NCBI RefSeq assembly: GCF_025685415.1
Contig: NZ_JAGSYB010000001.1
Coordinates: 3,534,001-3,598,000 of the forward strand
Reading direction: 5' to 3'
Source of the DNA: Terriglobus aquaticus
GTDB taxonomy: Bacteria > Acidobacteriota > Terriglobia > Terriglobales > Acidobacteriaceae
DNA: 64,000 nt
The position numbers were made by a program, and so were the translations under genes. The notes below the pieces were generated by a model that had not been told where the DNA came from, searched no databases, and saw only the letters and a program-made list of their open reading frames with translations. Positions 29,911-38,583 of the stretch are shown here, in pieces (position 1 is the stretch's first letter; each line of letters starts with the position of its first letter).

Positions 29911-31644
29911 CTATTTCGGAAACCACGTGAGCTGTACCGTAGCTCCGAATGGACGTCTTTGCTGCGAGTCGATGAGGGGCGCTCGGGTCAACTCCTGCTG
30001 AACGCTGCCTTTGATCTCCCACGATGCGCTTGGTCTCACTCGGGCATTGAAAGAGAAATCGTGCTGAGTCGTTCCGAGTGGAACAAAGTCCTTCGCTGCC
30101 TTCACCATCCTGTATTCCACCTGAAAGTCCTGTCTTGGCGAGCGATGGTAGGTGAGCCATGCATTCCCTCCCTTGTCCTCGCGGCCTAGGGGATCGCCGA
30201 GCATGAACGACCGGTTGGTGTATGCATCCGCGTAAACAGCTTCAGCGAAGAGAAAGCTACCGCCCACACTCTGCTTATCATCCACGTCGGTATAGGCGCC
30301 CTCCAACCTAAGATCAAGCTTCGGTGCACCGGGCAGACGAGAGATCAGCAGACCGGTTCTTACCGCTGCGCGCCTCGGATTCGACACTGGAAAGACGTTG
30401 TCGTGAACAAAGGTGTCGGCGTAGAGATCAAGAAGATGCTCCCAGGCTGGAATGCGGAAATCGAAATCGAAGGTGCTGAAGCGAGCGCCGGGATCATCTC
30501 GGGAGAGCTTGACGGCAGGCTGCACACCGGCGGGACTGAAGAAGCTGCGGAAGAACGTGCCAAGGGTCACAGGTACGTGACCCTTGCCGCCCCACAGCGC
30601 GGTGCGTGCAAAGCCGAACTCGATATCTTTCGTAGGTTTGAAGCTGGCTTTCTCCATGTGGACCCAGGGAGCGTTGGGCGTGTCATGCCCTTTCAAACTG
30701 CCAACGAAGAACTCGTAACGAAACGGGCCGGTGATGCGCGAGAGTACCGGAATATACAACGGTTCGATCCGGTTGATCCGAAAGGCATAAATAGGCTCCG
30801 CGTTGGTTGACCACGTCATCGCTCCACCACGGGCGGGGCCCAGCCATTCATCGCTCCTTCCAAAGCTCACTTGGTGCCCGGCGAGGTGCGCGGAGGCGAG
30901 TGCGTTGAGCATGCGGAACTGATCGCGCTGAGGAATGGGGCCGGCAGGGATCGTGAAATGAGGCACGGTTTGACTCACTCCGTCCCCAGCGGCAAGGATT
31001 GCAGCCACCTGCGCTGAGTAGCCCGGTGCACTGGGCGCGTGCTGGTACTCGCCGCGCAGGTACAGGTTGAAGCGGCCGCGAGTCACGTAACCGCTCGCAC
31101 CGACCAGGCCGTTCACACCCTGCTGGAAGGGACGCCCGTAATCGTTCACATACGTCTGGCCAAGATGAAAGCTGTCGTTGAGAACTGGACCGTTTATGCC
31201 ACGCACGCGTGCATACGCCTGCTCCACCACCGTCCGATGCGAGTCGAGCTGATTCAGCTCCGGCGCCAACTCTTCCGTGAGAGCTTTGTCCAGGGCAACA
31301 GACTCTTCCGCGTTGCCATAGTTGATCTCGTCTTCAGCAATGCTCTCGCGCGACAGCAGCAGAGCATGCGCGAGTGAGATGCGGGTATAAGGGCGCAACC
31401 CCACATAGAGGGTCGACAGGTATCCAAGCTCATGCAGACGCATCGCTGCTGAGTAGATCCAGCTATCCATCGGGATAGGAGGCGAGCCCGCCGTTCCACG
31501 TGAGGCCTCGATGATCCGCTCTCGATCCTGAAGGCTCAAGTCATCCTGTGCAGTAGCGGCAGCACTCAAAGCGATCTGCGTTCCCAGGACGGCAGCTACA
31601 GTCACAATGCGCTTACGCCAGGTATGACAACGTCTATCCAACAC
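29911..31644 (-). CDS. Capsule assembly Wzi-like outer-membrane protein
   Basis: A 577-residue protein with a signal peptide (RIVTVAAVLGTQIALSAAATAQ). An N-terminal helical region (DSWIYSAAMRLHELGYLSTLY) precedes a beta-barrel ending in an aromatic/basic strand QLTWFPK. The central segments GHQVSFGRSDEWLGPARGG and RYEFFVGSLKGHD are characteristic of Wzi-family proteins, which in Escherichia coli anchor group 1 capsule to the surface. The start is GTG at 31644. No capsule genes adjoin directly, but a glycan cluster begins about 4.6 kb away. No terminator was seen between it and the convergent kinase gene. Confidence 0.87.
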   Translation of the reverse strand: MLDRRCHTWRKRIVTVAAVLGTQIALSAAATAQDDLSLQDRERIIEASRGTAGSPPIPMDSWIYSAAMRLHELGYLSTLYVGLRPYTRISLAHALLLSRESIAEDEINYGNAEESVALDKALTEELAPELNQLDSHRTVVEQAYARVRGINGPVLNDSFHLGQTYVNDYGRPFQQGVNGLVGASGYVTRGRFNLYLRGEYQHAPSAPGYSAQVAAILAAGDGVSQTVPHFTIPAGPIPQRDQFRMLNALASAHLAGHQVSFGRSDEWLGPARGGAMTWSTNAEPIYAFRINRIEPLYIPVLSRITGPFRYEFFVGSLKGHDTPNAPWVHMEKASFKPTKDIEFGFARTALWGGKGHVPVTLGTFFRSFFSPAGVQPAVKLSRDDPGARFSTFDFDFRIPAWEHLLDLYADTFVHDNVFPVSNPRRAAVRTGLLISRLPGAPKLDLRLEGAYTDVDDKQSVGGSFLFAEAVYADAYTNRSFMLGDPLGREDKGGNAWLTYHRSPRQDFQVEYRMVKAAKDFVPLGTTQHDFSFNARVRPSASWEIKGSVQQELTRAPLIDSQQRRPFGATVQLTWFPK

Positions 31645-31854
31645 TCAACCTCATAATGTCCGCGGAACGCCGCCTGTGGAGCGTGGGACACCCTAATGCA
31701 TGGTAGCTCTCAAGCGCCCGTCGATGCGCGCTCCGGCCCTGACCACGTAGATCGCCAGAAGCTGCAGAACAGACGATGACCGGATGCTTTCCGATGCCCA
31801 AGATGAGTAACGGAGCAAATGGCTTCTGAGTGCAGCAGCGATGCTGAGATTTGT

Positions 31855-31931
31855 TGGTCGGGACGACTGGATTCGAACCAGCGACCTCACCCACCCCAAG
31901 GGTGCGCTCTACCAGGCTGAGCCACGTCCCG
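31855..31931 (-). tRNA. tRNA-Pro (anticodon GGG)
   Basis: Read on the minus strand, a 7-bp acceptor stem (CGGGACG with CGTCCCG) carries discriminator A and an encoded CCA. The D arm is GCTC/GAGC, the anticodon stem CACCC/GGGTG has loop TTGGGGT (anticodon GGG, reading CCC), and the T arm has TTCGAAT. C1-G72 and A73 are the expected prolyl identity bases. It lies alone between the Wzi-like and barrel genes; the flanking 31645-31854 holds nothing else I can support. Confidence 0.97.
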
Positions 31932-32020
31932 ACACGGGCGGCAAGAGGATTGCCGCGCAGGGTGTATGTCCTTCAGTGTACACGCGAGAGCCCGTCCTGC
32001 TCACCGCGGCGGCCCTCACG

Positions 32021-32596
32021 CTATTCCGGGCCAAAGCGGTTGTGAAAGTGGAACTGGTATCGCACGCCGGCGCTGACGGCCAGCGGATAAAACGAGTAGT
32101 TGTACCCGCTGAAATGCCAGGACTGGCGCTCCACTTCGCCGCGCACCGCCCAGGTGCGCGACAGTCGGTAATCCAGGCCGCCGCCGTAGGCCTTCACGAG
32201 CGATTGATCGTGGGTATACCCCGGCGTGGTCACGTACTGGAAGGCAATCCTGCCGTAGCCGACGTGGAACTGCGCAAACGGCTCGAAGCGGCCAAGGTTC
32301 ACCTGCGCGCGAGGTCCGCCGCCATAGAAGTATTCCCGCGAGACGCGCCCACCCGAGCCGACCGCGCGCAGGTCGAACCCCAACTGAACCGGATACATCG
32401 TGAACACATTGGCGGTGCCGCCCACGGTGGCGCCCGCATTCTTCAGGGCACCCCCATAGTCCGGCCGCACATACGATCCCGTGCCGTACGCGTACAGCCG
32501 AATGCCCTGGTAGGCCGTTCCAGTCGCTTGGGCAAGCAGCGAACTCGCCGGCACGACCGCAAGCAGGAACAGCGCCGGATGCACGCGGACCATCAT
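32021..32596 (-). CDS. Small outer-membrane beta-barrel protein
   Basis: A 191-residue protein with a signal peptide (MMVRVHPALFLLAVVPASSLLAQA) and alternating hydrophobic/polar strands such as YQGIRLYAYGTGSYVRPDYG and FAQFHVGYGRIAFQY. It ends in the strand AVSAGVRYQFHFHNRF. The pattern fits an eight-stranded OmpA/OmpW-like barrel. No ligand can be inferred. It starts 80 bases after the phytochrome gene on the same strand and might share its transcript, though that is unproven. Confidence 0.75.
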   Translation of the reverse strand: MMVRVHPALFLLAVVPASSLLAQATGTAYQGIRLYAYGTGSYVRPDYGGALKNAGATVGGTANVFTMYPVQLGFDLRAVGSGGRVSREYFYGGGPRAQVNLGRFEPFAQFHVGYGRIAFQYVTTPGYTHDQSLVKAYGGGLDYRLSRTWAVRGEVERQSWHFSGYNYSFYPLAVSAGVRYQFHFHNRFGPE

Positions 32597-32676
32597 GTGT
32601 CTTCTGACGCGATCCGTCGCGCCCGGGTCACCACCCGATGCTGTCTTTCCGCTCGCGAACCATCAACAAACGCCGC

Positions 32677-35316
32677 TTACTGGGAGGCGGACACGACCGG
32701 TTCCGAAGGATGCCGCGGCAGGCGTACCCGGACCGTGGTGCCCTTGCCCTCTGCCGAGTCGATTTCCAGCTTGCCGTGGTGACGCTCGACGATTTCGTGC
32801 GAGATGTACAAGCCCAGCCCGTTGCCCAGGTCGCCCTTGGTTGAAAAGAAGGGCTGAAACACATGCTTCCGCATCGATTCCGGAATGCCCGCGCCATCGT
32901 CGGTCACGCTCAGCACGGTATCGTCCCCGTCATACACGGCGTTCAGGGTTACGTTGCCGCCCACGCGCGCCGCGTCCAGCGCGTTGGAGATCAGATTTGC
33001 CAGCACCTGCCGAATCTGCCCGATGACGCCATGCACCACGATGTCTTCGGCATAGCGCTTGTGAACCGCGATCATGCGGTTGCGCGTCTTGCCCTGGAAA
33101 AGGCGCAGAACCTCGCCAAACATCGCGGATGCCAGGAAGTCCTCTTCCGCAGCGCGATCTTCCCGATTCCAGCGCAGCGTCTGCTTGGTGATGCCGCTGA
33201 TCCGCTCCAGCTCAGCTTCCGCCATGCCAATGTACTCGCCGGCGTTTCCGGTGTCGCCCGCTTCCAGCCGCAGCAGGTACATCAGGTTGGTGATGGATTC
33301 CAGCGGGTTGTTGATTTCGTGCGCGATCACGCTGGTCATGCGTCCGCTCAGGGCAAGCTTTTCCGCGATGCGCAGGGCATCTTCGCGCTCCCGCCGCTCG
33401 GTCAGGTCCAGCAGAAATCCAACCCAGCCCGCGGGCCGCTTGCCCACCCTGCGAAACGGTGTAAGGCGCACCAGGTTCCAGCGGTCGGCGCCGTTGCTGC
33501 GCACGCGAACCTCCGCCTCCAGAACTTCCCGTTGATCGACGACAGCCTCTTCCCACAGAGCCCTGACCCGGGCTTCGTCTTCGGGAGCCAGGCGGCCATC
33601 TCCGAACCACAAGCCGCTGTCGCTCAGGCCATCCTCTCGCCAGCGCTGATTCACATAGGTCAGCATGCCTTCCGCATTGCAGGTGAATACCTTGGTGGGC
33701 AGGCTGTGGGTCAACTGCAGGAACCGGGCAGAGCTCAGCTCGGCTTCTTCCTCCGCGCGCTGCAGGCTGATCGTTACCAGCGCATTGCGGAACTCTGTAG
33801 CGGATTCGGTTTCCACGTTGCTCCAGCGTTCGCTCTGGCCGTGAAACGTTTGCTGCCACTGGGCGAAACTGGTTCGCGGATGCAAGCGTTCGTTGCTGTC
33901 CACGTTCTTTACGGGTTCGCCGGCCCAGGTCACCGTTTCCAGAATCTCCGGCTTGAACCACAGGATGTAGCGCTGCGACAGATCTGAAATTCGAATTGCG
34001 AGCAGACCGCTTGCCTCCGCGGCGGAAGACGCGACCGCGGGCAGTTCGGCGCCCAGGGTGCGGGTTGCGTAGACCTCGAATTCGCCCTTGGTATCCAGCC
34101 AGTTCACAATCTGGGTCAGGACACGCTTCGGCGGCACCCGGCCCGTGGTGTACACCGTTCCGAAGTCCGACAAAGCCACGCCCGAGGCGTGCGTAACCTT
34201 CAGCAGCCGATCCATGCGGGTGGCGAGCGCCGGGATGTAGTCGGTTTCCGCCGCGATCTGCGTTAGCAACTCCCTCTGCACCGCATGGAACTCGACCAGG
34301 TCGTGCAGCCGGTCTGCCGTGCGGAACGCATTCAACTGCGTCCCAACCATCTTGGACAGCATGTCGCAGGCCGATCGGACCAGGAATGGAATCGTGCGTG
34401 GCTCGGCATGGTGGCCGCTGATCAGGCCCCACAGTTGGCCGTCCACCACGATGGACACACTCATGGAAGACAGCGTTCCCATGTTGCGCATGTACTCCAG
34501 GTGAACCGGCGATACGGAACGCAGAACCGAAAGAGACAGGTCAAACGCCGGAATCGCCTGCGTGCCAGCAGCAGCTGCACCCGGGTTCTCGGAGATACGC
34601 ACAATGGGAGACGGGGTGTAGTTCGCGTTGGGGATAATGCGAACGGTATTTAGGACGTACAGCTCGCGCGCCTGCGCCGGAATGTCAGTGGCAGGGAAGC
34701 GCAGGTCCAAGTAGCTGGGCAGGCGTCCGCTGTTCGACTCCGTCAACACGGTGCCGTGACCCTCGTTGTCAAAGCAGTACAGCAGGCACCGATCAAAGCC
34801 GGTCAGAGCGGCAAACTGGTCGGTGAACGCCTGGCACAGTTCCTGGCGGGTCTTCAGCCGCGCCAGGGTCCCCACAAAGTTGGTGATGACGGCGTTCATC
34901 ATCTCGGCGCCCACCAACCGGTCCTGGCGTTCGAACTCCAGGATGCGCGTGCTTTCCACGCAATGCGTGATGACCGAGAACAGTTCCTTCCGGATCTGGA
35001 ACGCGCCCAGGTAGCTGACCATGCCGGACGGGTCTACGCGGCAGTTCACCTGGCGAAGCGCCGCAAGCAGTTCGCGCTCAAACAGCAGATCCAGCGATCC
35101 ACCCAGGATCAGCTTGACCGGGACTCCAAGGAACTCTTCGGCATTCTCGCTGGCAAGAATGACGGTCTGCTGCTCGGCGTCCAGGCCAAGCAGGAACCCG
35201 TGCCGCTGGATCGCCCCCGGGGTGCGAATCAACTCCTGCGCGCAACCTTCCAGAGGGGTTGCAGGAACATCTGCTGGCTCTTGCGCCACTATGGGAGCGC
35301 TCAATTCAACTGACAT
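32677..35316 (-). CDS. bphP: Bacteriophytochrome photoreceptor histidine kinase
   Basis: A red/far-red light sensor of 879 residues ordered PAS-GAF-PHY-PAS-kinase. The biliverdin-linking cysteine is Cys25 in EGCAQELIRTPGAIQRHG. The GAF chromophore pocket has DLRFPATDIPAQARELY (Asp211) and SPVHLEYMRNMG (His272), with GLISGHH closing the pocket. The PHY tongue carries PRTSF (HPRTSFAQW). An extra PAS domain (TKVFTCNAEGMLTYVNQRW) precedes the kinase: H-box [20 protein letters not shown]-box NLISNALDAA and G-box GNGLGLYIS. The start at 35316 (MSVELSAPIVAQ) was preferred to an upstream Arg-rich one. The heme oxygenase gene lies 59 bases upstream and supplies the chromophore. No response regulator adjoins. 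Confidence 0.96.
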   Translation of the reverse strand: MSVELSAPIVAQEPADVPATPLEGCAQELIRTPGAIQRHGFLLGLDAEQQTVILASENAEEFLGVPVKLILGGSLDLLFERELLAALRQVNCRVDPSGMVSYLGAFQIRKELFSVITHCVESTRILEFERQDRLVGAEMMNAVITNFVGTLARLKTRQELCQAFTDQFAALTGFDRCLLYCFDNEGHGTVLTESNSGRLPSYLDLRFPATDIPAQARELYVLNTVRIIPNANYTPSPIVRISENPGAAAAGTQAIPAFDLSLSVLRSVSPVHLEYMRNMGTLSSMSVSIVVDGQLWGLISGHHAEPRTIPFLVRSACDMLSKMVGTQLNAFRTADRLHDLVEFHAVQRELLTQIAAETDYIPALATRMDRLLKVTHASGVALSDFGTVYTTGRVPPKRVLTQIVNWLDTKGEFEVYATRTLGAELPAVASSAAEASGLLAIRISDLSQRYILWFKPEILETVTWAGEPVKNVDSNERLHPRTSFAQWQQTFHGQSERWSNVETESATEFRNALVTISLQRAEEEAELSSARFLQLTHSLPTKVFTCNAEGMLTYVNQRWREDGLSDSGLWFGDGRLAPEDEARVRALWEEAVVDQREVLEAEVRVRSNGADRWNLVRLTPFRRVGKRPAGWVGFLLDLTERREREDALRIAEKLALSGRMTSVIAHEINNPLESITNLMYLLRLEAGDTGNAGEYIGMAEAELERISGITKQTLRWNREDRAAEEDFLASAMFGEVLRLFQGKTRNRMIAVHKRYAEDIVVHGVIGQIRQVLANLISNALDAARVGGNVTLNAVYDGDDTVLSVTDDGAGIPESMRKHVFQPFFSTKGDLGNGLGLYISHEIVERHHGKLEIDSAEGKGTTVRVRLPRHPSEPVVSASQ

Positions 35317-35375
35317 CGGAAGCCTAATAGGATGCGCGAACCGAGGGCGATGCAGCCTGCGCAATCACAGTTTTT

Positions 35376-35999
35376 CTAAGTCATGAACAAAGCGTTTTGG
35401 TCCGCTTCAGAGCTCTTTGAGAGGCACCGGCGGAACACGCCAAACATTTCCTTCGCCGCGCCGATCGCTTCGTCGCTGTAGATATCCGGCAGGTCCATCA
35501 GAACGCGCTGAAACTCCCGCCATTTCGGCACTGTGGAGGAGCCGTATCCGCGGAAAAAGGCGGTGCCTTCGCCGGCGGTCAGCCCCAGAACCGACTCCAC
35601 GTGGCTGGCAATGTACTGGCCTCCCAGCGTGGAACCCTCCACAACATACATGGCTCCCAGAAAACGGCCGGCTTGCTCTGGTGCGTCTGCGGGTGCGTCT
35701 GCCAGTAGATGCTCGATCTGCTCGACAACCCCAGCCGGGAGATCGCTCCGGAAATCCGCCTGGAAAAACCGGAGATCGGCTTCCAGCGCCGCGCGCCGGC
35801 TCCGTTGCCGCACCAGGTCCGCGTAGGCCGGTGGAACCCGTCTCGCCGCTACCGCTTCCCACGCACGGATCGCTTCATAAAAGCGTTGCAGCACAACCAC
35901 GTATTCCGCCCGTGTCAGGTCCGGGTGCATCAGGGGGACCATCGCTTCGGTCGCTTCGTGCTCGGGCCGCGTCGCCTCGCGCAGCAGCTTTGCATCCAT
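35376..35999 (-). CDS. bphO: Biliverdin-producing heme oxygenase
   Basis: A 207-residue oxygenase that opens heme to biliverdin, CO and iron. The proximal heme ligand is His14 in REATRPEHEATEAM, and the distal helix is YVVEGSTLGGQYIASH, with the conserved Gly pair that kinks over the heme. Length fits bacterial HmuO/BphO proteins. It lies directly upstream of the bacteriophytochrome gene on the same strand, so biliverdin supply for the photoreceptor, rather than iron scavenging, is the likely role. The 245 bases upstream (36000-36244) are shared with the divergent glycosidase gene; no clear promoter was recognised there. Confidence 0.94.
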   Translation of the reverse strand: MDAKLLREATRPEHEATEAMVPLMHPDLTRAEYVVVLQRFYEAIRAWEAVAARRVPPAYADLVRQRSRRAALEADLRFFQADFRSDLPAGVVEQIEHLLADAPADAPEQAGRFLGAMYVVEGSTLGGQYIASHVESVLGLTAGEGTAFFRGYGSSTVPKWREFQRVLMDLPDIYSDEAIGAAKEMFGVFRRCLSKSSEADQNALFMT

Positions 36000-36244
36000 A
36001 AATCAGGCCGCTCCCTGGCGCATCCGTACCGTTTTAGCCTAGCAAAGCCGTAGGCCTCCCGCCCCGCCTTCGATCCGCAGGACGGAAGCGTAAGCGAGCT
36101 CCGCCCGGAGACTAAATCCGCCGAAACCTGTGTCGCGAGCATCTACTTAGCTGTTACCCTGCATCTACAAAGCTGCATCCCGCTCCGGGTGCTCCATGCG
36201 CGCTGCCGGAACCTGCATGCTCCAGTGAGAAAGGGTCACTGCTC

Positions 36245-37270
36245 TTGATCGAAGCCGTCGTTGTCTGGAACGAGCCGAACAACCTGTCCCATTGGAACTT
36301 CCACCTGGACCCGGGCTGGCAGCAGTTCGCCGCCATGGTCAAAGAGGGTGCGGCGGCAATGCGCTCAGTGAACCCGGTGCTGCCCATCGTCCTGGGCGGT
36401 GTGTCGTCCGGCGACCCGGACTGGCTCCGCCTGCAGGCTGGCTACGGAGTCATGGAGCACGTCGATGCCGTTGCCATCCACGGCTTTCCGTTGGACTGGA
36501 ATCACTGGCAGCTCACCGAGTGGCCGGAAAAGATTCGCGAAGCCGAACAGGTCACCGGACGACCGGTCTGGGTCACAGAGGTCGGCTGCTCGTCCTTTGG
36601 CTTGGAGGAAGTCGCCCAGATGGGCTTCCGCCGCACGATCGATCTCCTGCGCGGCAGAACTCCCCGCATCCACTGGTACTCGTTGTACGACCTGCCGCCA
36701 AGCTGGCCCGCAGAAACCCGCCATAAAGAGGCAGAGGGCTCCAGCTATTACCGGCATTACTATTTGGGCCTCTTGCGCCACGACGGCACGCCCAAGCTGG
36801 CCGCCGCGGACTTCCCAACGGACGGCTCCGTGGGCCTGTGCCAGTGGTTCCACTGGCAGGACCATCGCCTCGACGATGCGGTCGCTTGGATGCGTGAGCA
36901 CGAGGTGCAAAATCTGCGCACCGGGCTGAGCTGGGCCGATGCGTACCGCCCGGACGCCGAGGCCTGGTTCGACCACGTCTTCACCCAGCTTTGGCCCTTC
37001 CAGGTCGCCATGACCCTGTGTTTCACGCCGGGGCACCTGGGCAAGGAAGACCACCACACCAGCCCGCCGCTGGACAACGCCGACTTTGCCGAGTTTGCCG
37101 CCTGGGCCGTGGAACGCTACGCCTCCCCTGGCCAGACCGTTCCGGTCAACCCCAACTCCCGATCGCTGTATGACCTTTCCCAAATGCGTCGCCGCCACGC
37201 CGAGCTGAACGCGCAGCACCAGGTCACCAGCCCCGCACAAGTCTCGAAAGAAGAGGTCCTCGCCGTTTGA
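36245..37270 (+). CDS. Clan-A-like glycosidase with TIM-barrel strands in swapped order
   Basis: A 341-residue putative retaining glycosidase related to GH39/beta-xylosidase-type barrels. The acid/base motif VVVWNEPNNLSHWNF comes at once (Glu10) and the nucleophile is Glu112 in PVWVTEVGCSS. Beta-8 is RIHWYSLYD. Strands expected at the start of such a barrel appear at the end instead: VGLCQWFHWQDHRLDDAVAWM (about 196-216), NLRTGLSWADAYRP and VAMTLCFTPG, with the alpha-3-like helix EFAAWAVERYA. So the order is beta 4-8 then 1-3. The start is a TTG at 36245 with AAAGGG upstream; codons before it look non-coding. The stop overlaps the epimerase start (TTGA), making it the first gene of the glycan operon. 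Confidence 0.75.
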   Translation: MIEAVVVWNEPNNLSHWNFHLDPGWQQFAAMVKEGAAAMRSVNPVLPIVLGGVSSGDPDWLRLQAGYGVMEHVDAVAIHGFPLDWNHWQLTEWPEKIREAEQVTGRPVWVTEVGCSSFGLEEVAQMGFRRTIDLLRGRTPRIHWYSLYDLPPSWPAETRHKEAEGSSYYRHYYLGLLRHDGTPKLAAADFPTDGSVGLCQWFHWQDHRLDDAVAWMREHEVQNLRTGLSWADAYRPDAEAWFDHVFTQLWPFQVAMTLCFTPGHLGKEDHHTSPPLDNADFAEFAAWAVERYASPGQTVPVNPNSRSLYDLSQMRRRHAELNAQHQVTSPAQVSKEEVLAV

Positions 37271-38424
37271 GCATCCAGAGCGCACAATCTCTCCCGTCCA
37301 CCCAGAAGCGCAACGTCCTCATCACCGGCGGCGCCGGCTTTGTCGGCTCGCACCTGGCCGATGGCCTCTTGCGCCAGGGCCACGCCGTCCGCGTTCTGGA
37401 CGATCTGACGCCCCAGGTCCATCCCGGCGGCGTCCGGCCCGACTACCTGTCCAACGACGTCGAGCTGGTCCACGGCGACGTGCGCGATCCCAACCTGCTC
37501 AAGAGCGTGCTGGAAGGCATCGACGTGATCTACCACTTCGCCGCCACGGTCGGCGTGGGCCAGAGCATGTACGAAATCAGCCGCTACATGAGCGTGAACA
37601 CGCAGGGCACCGCGGAACTGCTGCAGGCCGTGCTCGACACCAAGGCGCCGGTCCAGAAGATCGTCGTCGCCTCCTCCATGTCCATCTACGGCGAAGGCCG
37701 CTACGTGGGCGCCGATGGCAAGCGCTACGCTCCTCCGGTCCGCACCGTGGAGCAACTGAAGCGCGGCGAGTGGGAGGTTTCGGTCGGTGACTCCGGCGCG
37801 TTGAAGCCGGTTCCCACCGACGAGGACAAGCCTAGCGAGATCAACTGCATGTATGCCCTCTCCAAGCGCGACCAGGAAGAGCTCTGCATGATCTACGGCC
37901 GCACCTACGGCCTGCCGGTGACGGCCCTGCGCTTCTTCAACATCTACGGCACCCGCCAGGCACTGTCGAACCCGTACACCGGTGTCGCCGCCGTATTTGC
38001 CTCGCGCATGCTCAACGGCCGCCAGCCGCTCATCTTTGAGGACGGCGAGCAGCAGCGCGACTTCGTCTCCATCCACGACATCGTTCGCGCCAACATCCTG
38101 GCGATGGACGCCCCGAAGTCGAATGGGGAAGTCATCAACGTCGGCTCCGGGAACCCGGTTTCGATCCGTCGCGTGGCCGAACTGCTGGCCAACGCTCTGG
38201 GCAGCAAAGGCTTGGAGCCTGTGGTCACCGGTAAATACCGCGCCGGCGACATCCGGCACTGCTACGCCGACATCTCCAAGGCGCGCGCGCTGCTCGGTTA
38301 CGAGCCGCAGGTGACCCATGAAGAAGGTTTCGCCGAGCTTGCCGACTGGCTCGCCGGCCAGGAGGCCGAAGACAAGGCAGACACCATGCTGCAGCAACTG
38401 GCGGCACACGGATTGACCGCCTGA
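37267..38424 (+). CDS. NAD-dependent sugar-nucleotide epimerase/dehydratase (extended SDR)
   Basis: An extended short-chain dehydrogenase of 385 residues acting on a nucleotide sugar. The Rossmann motif is VLITGGAGFVGSHLADGLL, VVASSMSIYGEG holds the catalytic Ser, and MYALSKRDQEELC the Tyr-xxx-Lys pair. DFVSIHDIVRANILAM is the usual substrate-domain motif. It resembles UDP-glucose 4-epimerase or GDP-mannose-type epimerases, but has an unusual Lys/Glu-rich insert after the Ser motif (YVGADGKRYAPPVRTVEQL). The start is TTG, overlapping the glycosidase stop. The exact reaction is open. Confidence 0.92.
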   Translation: MSIQSAQSLPSTQKRNVLITGGAGFVGSHLADGLLRQGHAVRVLDDLTPQVHPGGVRPDYLSNDVELVHGDVRDPNLLKSVLEGIDVIYHFAATVGVGQSMYEISRYMSVNTQGTAELLQAVLDTKAPVQKIVVASSMSIYGEGRYVGADGKRYAPPVRTVEQLKRGEWEVSVGDSGALKPVPTDEDKPSEINCMYALSKRDQEELCMIYGRTYGLPVTALRFFNIYGTRQALSNPYTGVAAVFASRMLNGRQPLIFEDGEQQRDFVSIHDIVRANILAMDAPKSNGEVINVGSGNPVSIRRVAELLANALGSKGLEPVVTGKYRAGDIRHCYADISKARALLGYEPQVTHEEGFAELADWLAGQEAEDKADTMLQQLAAHGLTA

Positions 38425-38583
38425 GTGGCGCGGTAAACACAAGGAAGCAACCTTTTTGGTGCAACGGGTGTTCCTGTGCCGTGAAACCCGCATCTATTCC
38501 CATAAAGGTACAAAGAACAGGTACATTCGTTGGAGTACCCTGGAACGTCAGTTCGAGGCACGAAAGGTAATAACGCGACCAGA

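Noticed and set aside
30561-30586. 10-bp inverted repeat inside the Wzi-like gene
   Set aside because: Short, within a conserved coding region and without a T-tract; likely chance.
31634-31894. Small minus-strand frame beginning MGEVAGSNPVVPT
   Set aside because: This is the translation of tRNA-Pro, a common false gene.
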